A DNA stretch of 64,000 bases. It comes from Sphingobacterium chuzhouense (lineage in GTDB: Bacteria; Bacteroidota; Bacteroidia; Sphingobacteriales; Sphingobacteriaceae). The stretch is from contig NZ_JACNYL010000001.1 of assembly GCF_014692525.1 (NCBI RefSeq), positions 1 to 64,000 of the forward strand, in the 5' to 3' direction. Position 1 is the stretch's first letter. Each line of letters begins with the position of its first letter. The position numbers and the translations under genes were made by a program. The notes under the pieces are model-generated. The model made no database searches. It had not been told where the DNA came from and worked only from the letters and a program-made list of their open reading frames with translations. This document shows, one piece after another, positions 57,166-64,000 of this stretch.

Positions 57166-58167
57166 TTATTTACCCGGAATAACCGTAATCTTCCTAAATT
57201 CTACTCCGGTATGATCCCCTTGTAGATAAATCGGTCCCGGTTCGCCTTCACGACTATCCAAAGCTCCTCCGGTAATACCTGGAATCTCTTGATTGCTGAT
57301 GATGGTTTTGCCATTCGCTACAATCGTTACCATGCGCCCGCGTAGGGTTATTTCGTACTTATTCCACTCATTCGGACCCAAAGTTGCCATTTCGCTTGGT
57401 GAAAGGAAGCCATATACACCACCAAAATACAGTGAACCGGGGTGTTTATCTTTTGGAGAATCTTCAATCTGCACTTCGTAACGACCTCTCAAATAGATTC
57501 CCGAATTTGCTCCTTCTTTATAACGAAATTCTGCGATAAGTTTAAAATCATCAAATTTTTGTTCACTGATCAGATTAGCTCCCGTTTCTTTATTGATTAG
57601 GACACCATCTTCTACAACCCACTGGCTGTTATTTCCTGATGTCGTCCACCCAGTAAGATCTTTTCCGTTGAAAAGCTCAACAGGATCACCCCATTGTGCT
57701 TCACCTGTGCGCACAAGATAAGGTGCTTTCACACCGGAGAAATCGAATTTGTTGCCTTTATTAGTCGTGATCGTACCTTTGATTCCATCTCCCGTTAATT
57801 CACCTTCGATCGTGAAGAATCCGTCTCCCCCTTCCCATTGCGGTGGAATCTGAAAAGAAAACTTGCCTTCTTTGAGTTGAATATGTGAAACCGGACGTGC
57901 GCTTCCAGCATCTGCCACAAATGATCCCACCAATACATTGAAGCCGGACAATTTGACTTCCAACCAAGATGGTGCCTCTTTTCCCTCTTTGTTTACCGTG
58001 AGGTCCCAGCGACCAATTAATCCTTCGGCTTCCTCCGGAACAACCTGGGTAGCAACATTATGTATCTCTTCTTCTTGCTTTTGTTCTGTGGTACCGTTAT
58101 TACACGAAACCACACCTGCTGTTAATAAGCACATCAACGTGCTGTATCCTAGATATTTTTTTAGCAT
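57166..58167 (-). CDS. DUF1080 lipoprotein (3-keto-glycoside hydrolase-like)
   Basis: This 333-residue lipoprotein (lipobox GVVSC) has an N-terminal beta-domain (about 40-165) and a C-terminal DUF1080 concanavalin-like fold (FNGKDLTGWTTSGNN, YLRGRYEVQI, GPIYLQGDHTGVEFRKI). Family members cleave 3-keto-glycosides in periplasmic carbohydrate breakdown. The start at MLKKYLGYS gives the signal peptide; nine upstream codons are probably not used. It is divergent from a LacI regulator. Confidence 0.88.
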   Translation of the reverse strand: MLKKYLGYSTLMCLLTAGVVSCNNGTTEQKQEEEIHNVATQVVPEEAEGLIGRWDLTVNKEGKEAPSWLEVKLSGFNVLVGSFVADAGSARPVSHIQLKEGKFSFQIPPQWEGGDGFFTIEGELTGDGIKGTITTNKGNKFDFSGVKAPYLVRTGEAQWGDPVELFNGKDLTGWTTSGNNSQWVVEDGVLINKETGANLISEQKFDDFKLIAEFRYKEGANSGIYLRGRYEVQIEDSPKDKHPGSLYFGGVYGFLSPSEMATLGPNEWNKYEITLRGRMVTIVANGKTIISNQEIPGITGGALDSREGEPGPIYLQGDHTGVEFRKITVIPGK

Positions 58168-58262
58168 AGCTTTAGTTAGGGTTTTTAAAGGCACTAATCT
58201 ACAAAAATTATTTATATAGATAATAAATCGATAATTTAGCCAAAAACAATGCGTAGCACATC

Positions 58263-59297
58263 ATGGGCAAAGTCAATATAAAATCTATTGCAGCGGCACT
58301 TAATCTATCTCCGGCAACGGTTTCCAGAGCATTAAATGACAGCTATGAAATAAAAAAGGAGACTAAAGAACGTGTTCTTGCGTATGCGGCAGAGCATGAC
58401 TATAGACCCAATCCTTTTGCAAAACATCTCAAAACAGGAAAAACCAATCTCATCGGTGTCGTGATCCCTTTCTTATCCAGTCCATTTTTTTTGGAATTTA
58501 TTGATGAACTGTACAAAGCCGTTTTACCGCAACACTATACACTTATCCCATTTCAGACGCAGAACTGTGAGAAAATTGAAAAAGAAGCACTGGATTTTCT
58601 GATTCGTCAGCATGTGGCGGGAATTATCATTTCGCCCGCTCATGAAAACTCCAACACCGAATTACTGAAGCATATCCATCATCATACTTGTCCTGTCATT
58701 CTTTTTGACCGTATCCAACACGACTTGGACACTTATAAGATTGGTATCCACAATAGCTTAGAAACTTATAATGCTACAGAAGAGCTGATCAGGAAAGGGC
58801 GGACAAAGATAGCGCTGCTTTGTGGTAAAGATATTGGAAATACCAAAGACCGCATACGTGGTTATAAGAATGCGCTCCATAACTACGCTATTCCTTTTCG
58901 AGAGGAATACGTTATCCATGCAGACTATCAAGATCCCGCTGAAAACATTGACAATGAACTAAAAGAGGTTTTCAATAAACTAAATGATACCGATAAAATG
59001 CCCAATGCTATTGTCGGTGGAACGGATACACTTTCCATTAAGATATTAGGTGTGTTAACCAATCTAAACCTGACTGTTCCCGAGGACGTCGCCGTTATTG
59101 GTTTTACCAATACAAATCTCGCTAATTATTTAAACCCAGCACTATCCACGATTCGGCAGCCAACACAAGAAATGGCTGGACTAGCATTGGAATTGCTATT
59201 AGCATTAATTGATAAAGATCACGACAGACGTGATTTGACATATAAAAATTTCTTGCTTCAGGCGACCACTACTTATCGGAAATCAACGGATATTTAG
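58263..59297 (+). CDS. LacI family transcriptional regulator
   Basis: This 344-residue regulator has an N-terminal LacI helix-turn-helix (IKSIAAALNLSPATVSRAL), a hinge helix region and a sugar-binding periplasmic-type domain (IGVVIPFLSSPFF; VIGFTNTNLA). The ligand is unknown. It may control the DUF1080 gene or the downstream epimerase. Confidence 0.93.
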   Translation: MGKVNIKSIAAALNLSPATVSRALNDSYEIKKETKERVLAYAAEHDYRPNPFAKHLKTGKTNLIGVVIPFLSSPFFLEFIDELYKAVLPQHYTLIPFQTQNCEKIEKEALDFLIRQHVAGIIISPAHENSNTELLKHIHHHTCPVILFDRIQHDLDTYKIGIHNSLETYNATEELIRKGRTKIALLCGKDIGNTKDRIRGYKNALHNYAIPFREEYVIHADYQDPAENIDNELKEVFNKLNDTDKMPNAIVGGTDTLSIKILGVLTNLNLTVPEDVAVIGFTNTNLANYLNPALSTIRQPTQEMAGLALELLLALIDKDHDRRDLTYKNFLLQATTTYRKSTDI

Positions 59298-59338
59298 TAA
59301 AAAGTACCGTTTCACTCCAAAAAACAAAATAAAATAAA

Positions 59339-60436
59339 ATGAAAATCTTGCATACCGATATTTTTAGGCTAAGCATAAAAATGGAGCCCTTTAACATAGC
59401 AACTGGAACAATGGACTACGCCCAAAATGTGTTCATACGTATACATACGGATAGCGGTATATATGGTGTGGGTGAATGTTCTGCCTTTCCGGTGATTACA
59501 GGAGAAACACAGGAAACCTGTTTGGCGGTTGCAAAGGATTTTGCCAAATTATGGAAAAGTAAAGATCCCAGTGCAATAGAAGAGCGTTTAGCGGAATTGG
59601 ATTTGTTTATAGCCGGTAATAGAACCATAAAAAGTGCTTTCGATATGGCCTTATATGATATTGCAGCAAAAGCTAACGGACAACCCTTATATCAATACCT
59701 TGGTGGAACGAAAAAAACAATAGAAACCGACATCACCATCGGAATTGGCGACATAGATAGTATGGCAGAAAAAGCATTGGCTTTCAAAAAAAGTGGTGCG
59801 ACCTGCATTAAAGTGAAGCTAGGTAAAGAAGTTGAGCAGGATGTAGCAAGAATGCAAAAAATAAGAGCGGTCGTCGGCGACGCGACAAAGCTACGGATAG
59901 ATGCCAATCAAGGATGGAGTTTTGAAGAGGCACAGTATGCATTAACAGCTATGAAGGATTTACAAATCCAATTTTGTGAGCAACCTATGCGGGCGTGGAA
60001 TGATGACTATTTACCGGAACTCAGGAAGGTATCATCTGTTAAGATCATGGCAGACGAAAGCTGCTATACCCACCACGATGCAAGAAGGCTAATAAGAGCA
60101 GGAGCTTGCGATTATATCAATATCAAACTGGTGAAGTCGGGAGGAATTTGCGAAGCAATAAAGATCCAGGAACTAGCAAAACAGGCCGGTATCGCCTGTA
60201 TGTTAGGAGGCATGCTAGAGAGTCGTTTGGCTTTAAGCGCCAAACTACATTTTGCTTATGCTGCAGACAATGTCATCTTTCATGATATGGATACCTGTTT
60301 AATTGGTCATCTTGAAGATCCGGTAATCAATGGAGCAAAGTATAATGGATATTTCCTAGATATAGATGATCTGCCGGGTATCGGAGCCGATATAGATGAA
60401 GATTTTTTAAAATCATGTGACCATTGGACCATATAA
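59339..60436 (+). CDS. dipeptide epimerase (enolase superfamily)
   Basis: This 365-residue enzyme has a KxK motif (CIKVKLG), metal ligands in RIDANQGW, FCEQPM and MADES, and a C-terminal catalytic Lys in NIKLVKSGG. These are the marks of L-Ala-D/L-Glu epimerase and related dipeptide epimerases, which recycle cell-wall peptides. The exact dipeptide preference is not visible. It lies 41 bases after the LacI gene. Confidence 0.9.
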   Translation: MKILHTDIFRLSIKMEPFNIATGTMDYAQNVFIRIHTDSGIYGVGECSAFPVITGETQETCLAVAKDFAKLWKSKDPSAIEERLAELDLFIAGNRTIKSAFDMALYDIAAKANGQPLYQYLGGTKKTIETDITIGIGDIDSMAEKALAFKKSGATCIKVKLGKEVEQDVARMQKIRAVVGDATKLRIDANQGWSFEEAQYALTAMKDLQIQFCEQPMRAWNDDYLPELRKVSSVKIMADESCYTHHDARRLIRAGACDYINIKLVKSGGICEAIKIQELAKQAGIACMLGGMLESRLALSAKLHFAYAADNVIFHDMDTCLIGHLEDPVINGAKYNGYFLDIDDLPGIGADIDEDFLKSCDHWTI

Positions 60437-60464
60437 AGCGAAAAATCCAATAAATATGAAGGGT

Positions 60465-60496
60465 GAGCCTCGCCGTTAGTTAAACTGGCGGGGCTC
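60465..60496. terminator. stem-loop between epimerase and GH28 genes
   Basis: GAGCCTCGCC pairs with GGCGGGGCTC (one T-G pair) around a 12-base loop. It lies between two convergent genes. Confidence 0.8.
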
Positions 60497-60503
60497 GTCT
60501 TTC

Positions 60504-61955
60504 CTAAAACTTCTCGAACTCTGCATCAGAAGATGACTGTATATCCGCTTCGCTAATCATTTTTCCATTTATTAACACATTATCAAACTGCATTCCTTTG
60601 GTAAAATTAGCTTGGATAGGCACATCAACTCCTTCTATTGTCGAATTAATGATTTTTAAATTCTCAGCGGGAGATTCTTCATATGCATTGATTAAGATCC
60701 CAAACTTTCCACCCTTTTTCACATTTAGATTCTCGACAGTAATGTTGCGTACAGTAGGCATAAAATCACCTGGGTTTTCATAAAACATATCTACCAAAAC
60801 TGCTGCTTCTTTATAGGTGCCAACCTCTACATTACGCATGTATATATTTTCGATGACACCTCCACGAAGCGAGCTCGTTTTAATTCGTAATATTCTATCC
60901 AATTCTGGACTGTCCATTTTAAGATTTTGTGCAAATATATTCTTCGCTCCGCCTGAGATTTCACTGCCAATCACGATGCCACCGTGGCCATCTTTCATCT
61001 CACAATTTTCAATGATGTGATTTTCGGCAGGGCGCCCAATCGAGCGGCCATCTTCATTACGACCGGATTTAATGGCTATACAGTCATCGCCTGTATCAAA
61101 ATAGCAATCGGTTATCAGCACATTTTTACTGGACTCCGGATTACAACCATCGTTGTTCGGTCCGTGCGTAACCACGCTTACATTGCGTACCGTTACATTC
61201 TCGCACAACACCGGGTTGATATTCCAAAATGGAGCATTGATAATTTTAACATCGGCAATTAATATATTCGAAGAATTATATGGTTGGATGAAAGGCGGAC
61301 GTAAGAAATATCCGTCGCCATGTACCCTGTCTTCTACAGAAACGCCGTCTTTCACTTCCTGTGTTAGTTTTTTTACTGCTGCTAGTTGACTATCCATGCC
61401 TTCTGTCCATCCATATTCTTTCTTCGCCTTCCATGGCCACCAATGCTCGCTATTCGCATTTCCATCGAGAATCCCCTTCCCTGTTATGGCGATATTTTCT
61501 TGTCCATACGCATAAATTAAAGGTGAGTAATTCATGCACTCCATGCCTTCCCAACGTGTTTTTACCAATGGTTTATAGTCTTCTGTATTTCTGCTGAACA
61601 ACAGTTTGGCATCATCTTCCAAATGTAAATTGACATTGCTTTTCAGATGGATAGCGCCTGTCAAAAATGTTCCTTTGGGAATTATAACGCGTCCACCACC
61701 ATCCAGATGACAAGCCTCGATAGCTTGATTGATAGCAGTAGTACTTAGCTTCGTACTATCAGAGCTCGCGCCGTAATCGGTAATTACAAAATCTTTCTTT
61801 GCAAAGCTGGGTTCTACAATTAGCGTACGAATACTATCTGCCACTTCCCATGCCCGATCATCGGTTTGCTCTTGTTTTTTTTGATTCTCTCCACAACCCG
61901 CCAACAAACTAAAGGGCAAAATTGCTGCGATCAACAAATTACGTATTACCTTCAT
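60504..61955 (-). CDS. glycoside hydrolase family 28 (polygalacturonase-like) lipoprotein
   Basis: This 483-residue lipoprotein (SLLAGC) has a right-handed beta-helix. GH28 motifs are NNDGCNPE, DTGDDCIAIKSG, GHGGIVIGSE and LRIKTS, containing the catalytic aspartates. It would hydrolyse galacturonan or related pectic chains in the periplasm or at the surface. No SusCD pair or other polysaccharide locus is next to it. Confidence 0.92.
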   Translation of the reverse strand: MKVIRNLLIAAILPFSLLAGCGENQKKQEQTDDRAWEVADSIRTLIVEPSFAKKDFVITDYGASSDSTKLSTTAINQAIEACHLDGGGRVIIPKGTFLTGAIHLKSNVNLHLEDDAKLLFSRNTEDYKPLVKTRWEGMECMNYSPLIYAYGQENIAITGKGILDGNANSEHWWPWKAKKEYGWTEGMDSQLAAVKKLTQEVKDGVSVEDRVHGDGYFLRPPFIQPYNSSNILIADVKIINAPFWNINPVLCENVTVRNVSVVTHGPNNDGCNPESSKNVLITDCYFDTGDDCIAIKSGRNEDGRSIGRPAENHIIENCEMKDGHGGIVIGSEISGGAKNIFAQNLKMDSPELDRILRIKTSSLRGGVIENIYMRNVEVGTYKEAAVLVDMFYENPGDFMPTVRNITVENLNVKKGGKFGILINAYEESPAENLKIINSTIEGVDVPIQANFTKGMQFDNVLINGKMISEADIQSSSDAEFEKF

Positions 61956-61988
61956 ATACCATTTATTTGGTTCAAAATTTAGTTATGT

Positions 61989-62765
61989 TCATAGTCCTAA
62001 AAACCGTGCCGCCATTGCATTGAATGCTTTTGGATTCTCTGCTTGCACCCAATGTCCTGCATTTGGGATCTTCTCGATTGACGAATGCGGAAACATCTCT
62101 TTTATCATCGGATAATCGGTGGGTAAGATATAGTTTGATTTTTCTCCCGCTATAAATAGCGTTTCTCCCTCATAAACGCCTGGCTCAACGCCGACGGTGA
62201 TAAAATCTGTATATTTCTCCGTTAAAACTTTCAAATTGAACCGCCAATCCAACGTTCTGTCCTCCTTTATATAAACATTTTTGAGTAAAAACTGGATGAC
62301 ACCAACTTCATCTAAATACTGCCGCAATTGTTCTTCCACCTCTTTACGATTGCTCAATTTGCCGATCTTAACGGCGGCCAGTGCTTCCAATATCTTTTGA
62401 TGGTGCGGGGGGTAGGCTTTTGGTGCGATATCAACGATAATAAGTTTTCGAATATTTGTCGACTTCGAAATAGCATATTGCATAGAAACTTTACCACCAA
62501 GCGAATGTCCAAGTATATCGACTTCTTGAAGCGCGTGGTGCTGTAAATAAGCTTCCAGATCTTCTACCATGACCGACAACGACATATCATCGTCGTGAAA
62601 ACTATGTCCATGGTTGCGTAAATCAATTAAATGTAGCGGTGTTTTTTCTCCAAACTCCCGTCCGAAACTTCCCCAATTATCGGACATGCCAAATAAGCCA
62701 TGCATAACCAATAAAGGTGTGCCCGGTTTGTCTTCTCCGTATATTCGTGAATGTAAAATCTCCAT
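61989..62765 (-). CDS. alpha/beta hydrolase (YbfF-like esterase)
   Basis: This 258-residue cytoplasmic hydrolase has LLVMHGLFGMSDNWGS, the nucleophile elbow ILGHSLGGK, an Asp/Glu region and the C-terminal NAGHWVQAENP with the catalytic His. It is closest to YbfF-type esterases; the substrate is unknown. Confidence 0.9.
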   Translation of the reverse strand: MEILHSRIYGEDKPGTPLLVMHGLFGMSDNWGSFGREFGEKTPLHLIDLRNHGHSFHDDDMSLSVMVEDLEAYLQHHALQEVDILGHSLGGKVSMQYAISKSTNIRKLIIVDIAPKAYPPHHQKILEALAAVKIGKLSNRKEVEEQLRQYLDEVGVIQFLLKNVYIKEDRTLDWRFNLKVLTEKYTDFITVGVEPGVYEGETLFIAGEKSNYILPTDYPMIKEMFPHSSIEKIPNAGHWVQAENPKAFNAMAARFLGL

Positions 62766-62790
62766 AAGGGGTAAAGATAAGGTTTATCTT

Positions 62791-63067
62791 CTTCTTTTTT
62801 TCCCTCAAAAAAAGAAGCAAAAAAAATCGCCACTTTAAAATTTTGAATGAGGGGATAGTACATTTATAACATTTCTACATATTTCAAAATTTCACATGTG
62901 GCATTAAAAGGTTAAGAATGAGACAATACAATTGCATAGTCCCCCCTTAATATTCAATGTCGCATCCGGATTTTTGACAACTGCAGAAACTCATCCTTAG
63001 TAGAATCCCTTATGTCAAAGATCCGAAGCGAGGAGCTTTTTGCTTCTTTTTCGCGGAGAAAAAGAAG
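62791..63067. repeat. two hairpins of a CTTCTTTTT / AAAAAGAAG type
   Basis: CTTCTTTTTTT / AAAAAAAGAAG (62791-62817, loop 5) and CTTCTTTTTC / GAAAAAGAAG (63043-63067) are related stem-loops at both sides of the 353-base gap. The first could end transcription. Between them I see no gene. Confidence 0.65.
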
Positions 63068-63118
63068 ATAAAATATATTATTCTTCGTTCTTTTGTATAA
63101 TAGCTATAAGTTCGTATA

Positions 63119-63691
63119 ATGTATAAAAACATGACGATATACATCAAAAACATGGTCTGTAATCGCTGTATCATGGTTGTTCAACAAGAGATAGAGAAAC
63201 TTGGTTTCCATATACAGGCGATAAAATTAGGAGAAGTGGTGTTGACGGAGGCATCGGAGCAAGTGCAGTTAGACAAGATTGCAGACGTTCTGGAGCCACT
63301 CGGATTTGAGTTAATAGACGACAAAAAGAGCCAACTCATTGCGCAGATAAAAGCCATTGTAATACAATGGGTGCGCAATCAAAGTAGCGAAAGAAACAGC
63401 AATCTATCGGATTTCCTAGCGGCGGAGCTACAGCATGATTACAATTACCTATCTAATCTATTTTCTGAAGTAGAGGGGATTACGATTGAGAAATACCACA
63501 TCGCTCAAAAAATTGAACGTGTAAAAGAACTATTGGTATATGATGAATTATCGCTGAGCGAGATTGCCTATCAACTCCATTATTCCAGTGTAGCCTATCT
63601 CAGCAATCAGTTCAAGAAAGTTACAGGACTTTCACCAAGTCATTTTAAGCAGATAAAAGAAGATAAGCGGAAGCCTTTGGACGAAGTTTAG
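63119..63691 (+). CDS. HMA-AraC fusion regulator
   Basis: In this 190-residue protein, residues 4-70 are an HMA-like ferredoxin fold with the metal motif C14-N-R-C17 (MVCNRCIMVV). Residues 95-185 form an AraC HTH pair (LSEIAYQLHYSSVAYLSNQF, VTGLSPSHFKQI). Metal-sensing control of a neighbouring heavy-metal gene is inferred from the fusion and the HMA gene that follows. The arrangement recurs in Bacteroidota copper loci. Confidence 0.85.
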   Translation: MYKNMTIYIKNMVCNRCIMVVQQEIEKLGFHIQAIKLGEVVLTEASEQVQLDKIADVLEPLGFELIDDKKSQLIAQIKAIVIQWVRNQSSERNSNLSDFLAAELQHDYNYLSNLFSEVEGITIEKYHIAQKIERVKELLVYDELSLSEIAYQLHYSSVAYLSNQFKKVTGLSPSHFKQIKEDKRKPLDEV

Positions 63692-63784
63692 AAAAGTAAA
63701 TCTTACAACTCTTTCCTGAAATAGTGTAACAGATAACCAACCGTTTATGCCGAATTTTGTTCTTGTAACAACGAGAATAAAGAT

Positions 63785-64000
63785 ATGGCAAATGACAACA
63801 AACAAACTATAGCCCTTCCATTGGAGGGTGTACATAGCGAGCATTGTGCTATGATTGTCGATAAAGGTTTGGCACAAGTAGAAGGTGTCGAAAGTCATCG
63901 TGTGGAATTAAATAACGAACAGGCTAAAATCGTGGTAAACGATGTATCCGTTGTAGACAATGCCATCAAAACCATCAAAGATCTCGGTTATGATGTAACC
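63785..64000 (+). CDS. HMA-domain protein, N-terminal part (cut by window)
   Basis: The first 72 residues are visible: an HMA domain (LPLEGVHSEHCAMIVDKGL, then VEGVESHRVELN and IKTIKDLGYDV). The usual CxxC is HSEHC, so the first Cys is Ser. The gene continues past the right edge; it is probably the start of a heavy-metal P1B ATPase or a small chaperone. It is 93 bases downstream of the HMA-AraC regulator. Confidence 0.8.
   Translation, partial: MANDNKQTIALPLEGVHSEHCAMIVDKGLAQVEGVESHRVELNNEQAKIVVNDVSVVDNAIKTIKDLGYDVT

Overview
The window looks like a Bacteroidota chromosome, most likely Sphingobacteriaceae. The left edge holds the 5' end of a 16S rRNA gene on the minus strand. Many genes are preceded by the Bacteroidota -7 element TAnnTTTG. 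The gene content also fits: SusC-like and OprC-like TonB receptors, DUF4374, DUF1080, DUF3440, a one-gene HMA-AraC regulator and CcoI/CcoS. The species cannot be named from this sequence alone.

Region 1 (1-9.3 kb, minus strand) is a micro-oxic respiration block. An EttA gene is followed by a FixL-like PAS histidine kinase and a response regulator that carries a CRP/FNR DNA-binding domain. Next come a short lactate-dehydrogenase-like protein with a cysteine-rich tail, hemN, ccoI and ccoS, and then an rRNA operon. Region 2 (9.4-14.7 kb, plus strand) has clpC, a small lipoprotein, an IbrA/IbrB-like pair and tRNA-Pro(TGG).

Region 3 (about 14.75-29.9 kb) is an accessory defence island next to tRNA-Pro. 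It holds a large serine recombinase, an AbiEi/AbiEii pair translationally coupled to a complete type I restriction-modification system (hsdR, hsdM, hsdS), an uncharacterised two-TM beta-helix-like protein overlapping hsdS, a GmrSD-like DUF262/DUF1524 protein and a convergent MerR-HEPN protein.

Region 4 (30-35.6 kb) is a copper-acquisition operon: a small CxxxC protein, a copper-binding-type lipoprotein, an OprC-like receptor with CxxxM and HxM motifs, an MbnP-like protein and an MbnH-like di-haem protein. Its promoter carries a 16-bp sequence identical to one in front of the hemN-ccoIS operon. Both contain a TGAT-N4-GTCA FNR-type dyad. The regulator in region 1 has the FNR-type E-T-I-S-R recognition helix, so one oxygen-sensing system plausibly drives haem synthesis, cbb3 oxidase assembly and copper supply together.

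Region 5 (35.6-41.5 kb) has an unusual trio: a CysK-like enzyme, a permuted-papain-like protein and a PanD-like decarboxylase. After it come a truncated haemoglobin, an M28 peptidase, an Smr protein and a royal-jelly-family protein. Region 6 (41.6-47.4 kb) is a hutHIUG histidine-degradation operon. Region 7 (47.4-57.1 kb) is a siderophore/iron uptake locus: an ABC transporter, a YncE-like protein and an esterase on the minus strand, divergent from a TonB receptor and a DUF4374 lipoprotein, with two iron-box-like operators between them. Region 8 (57.1-64 kb) holds carbohydrate and peptide metabolism genes (DUF1080, LacI, dipeptide epimerase, GH28, alpha/beta hydrolase) and the start of a heavy-metal locus (HMA-AraC regulator and an HMA protein cut by the window edge).
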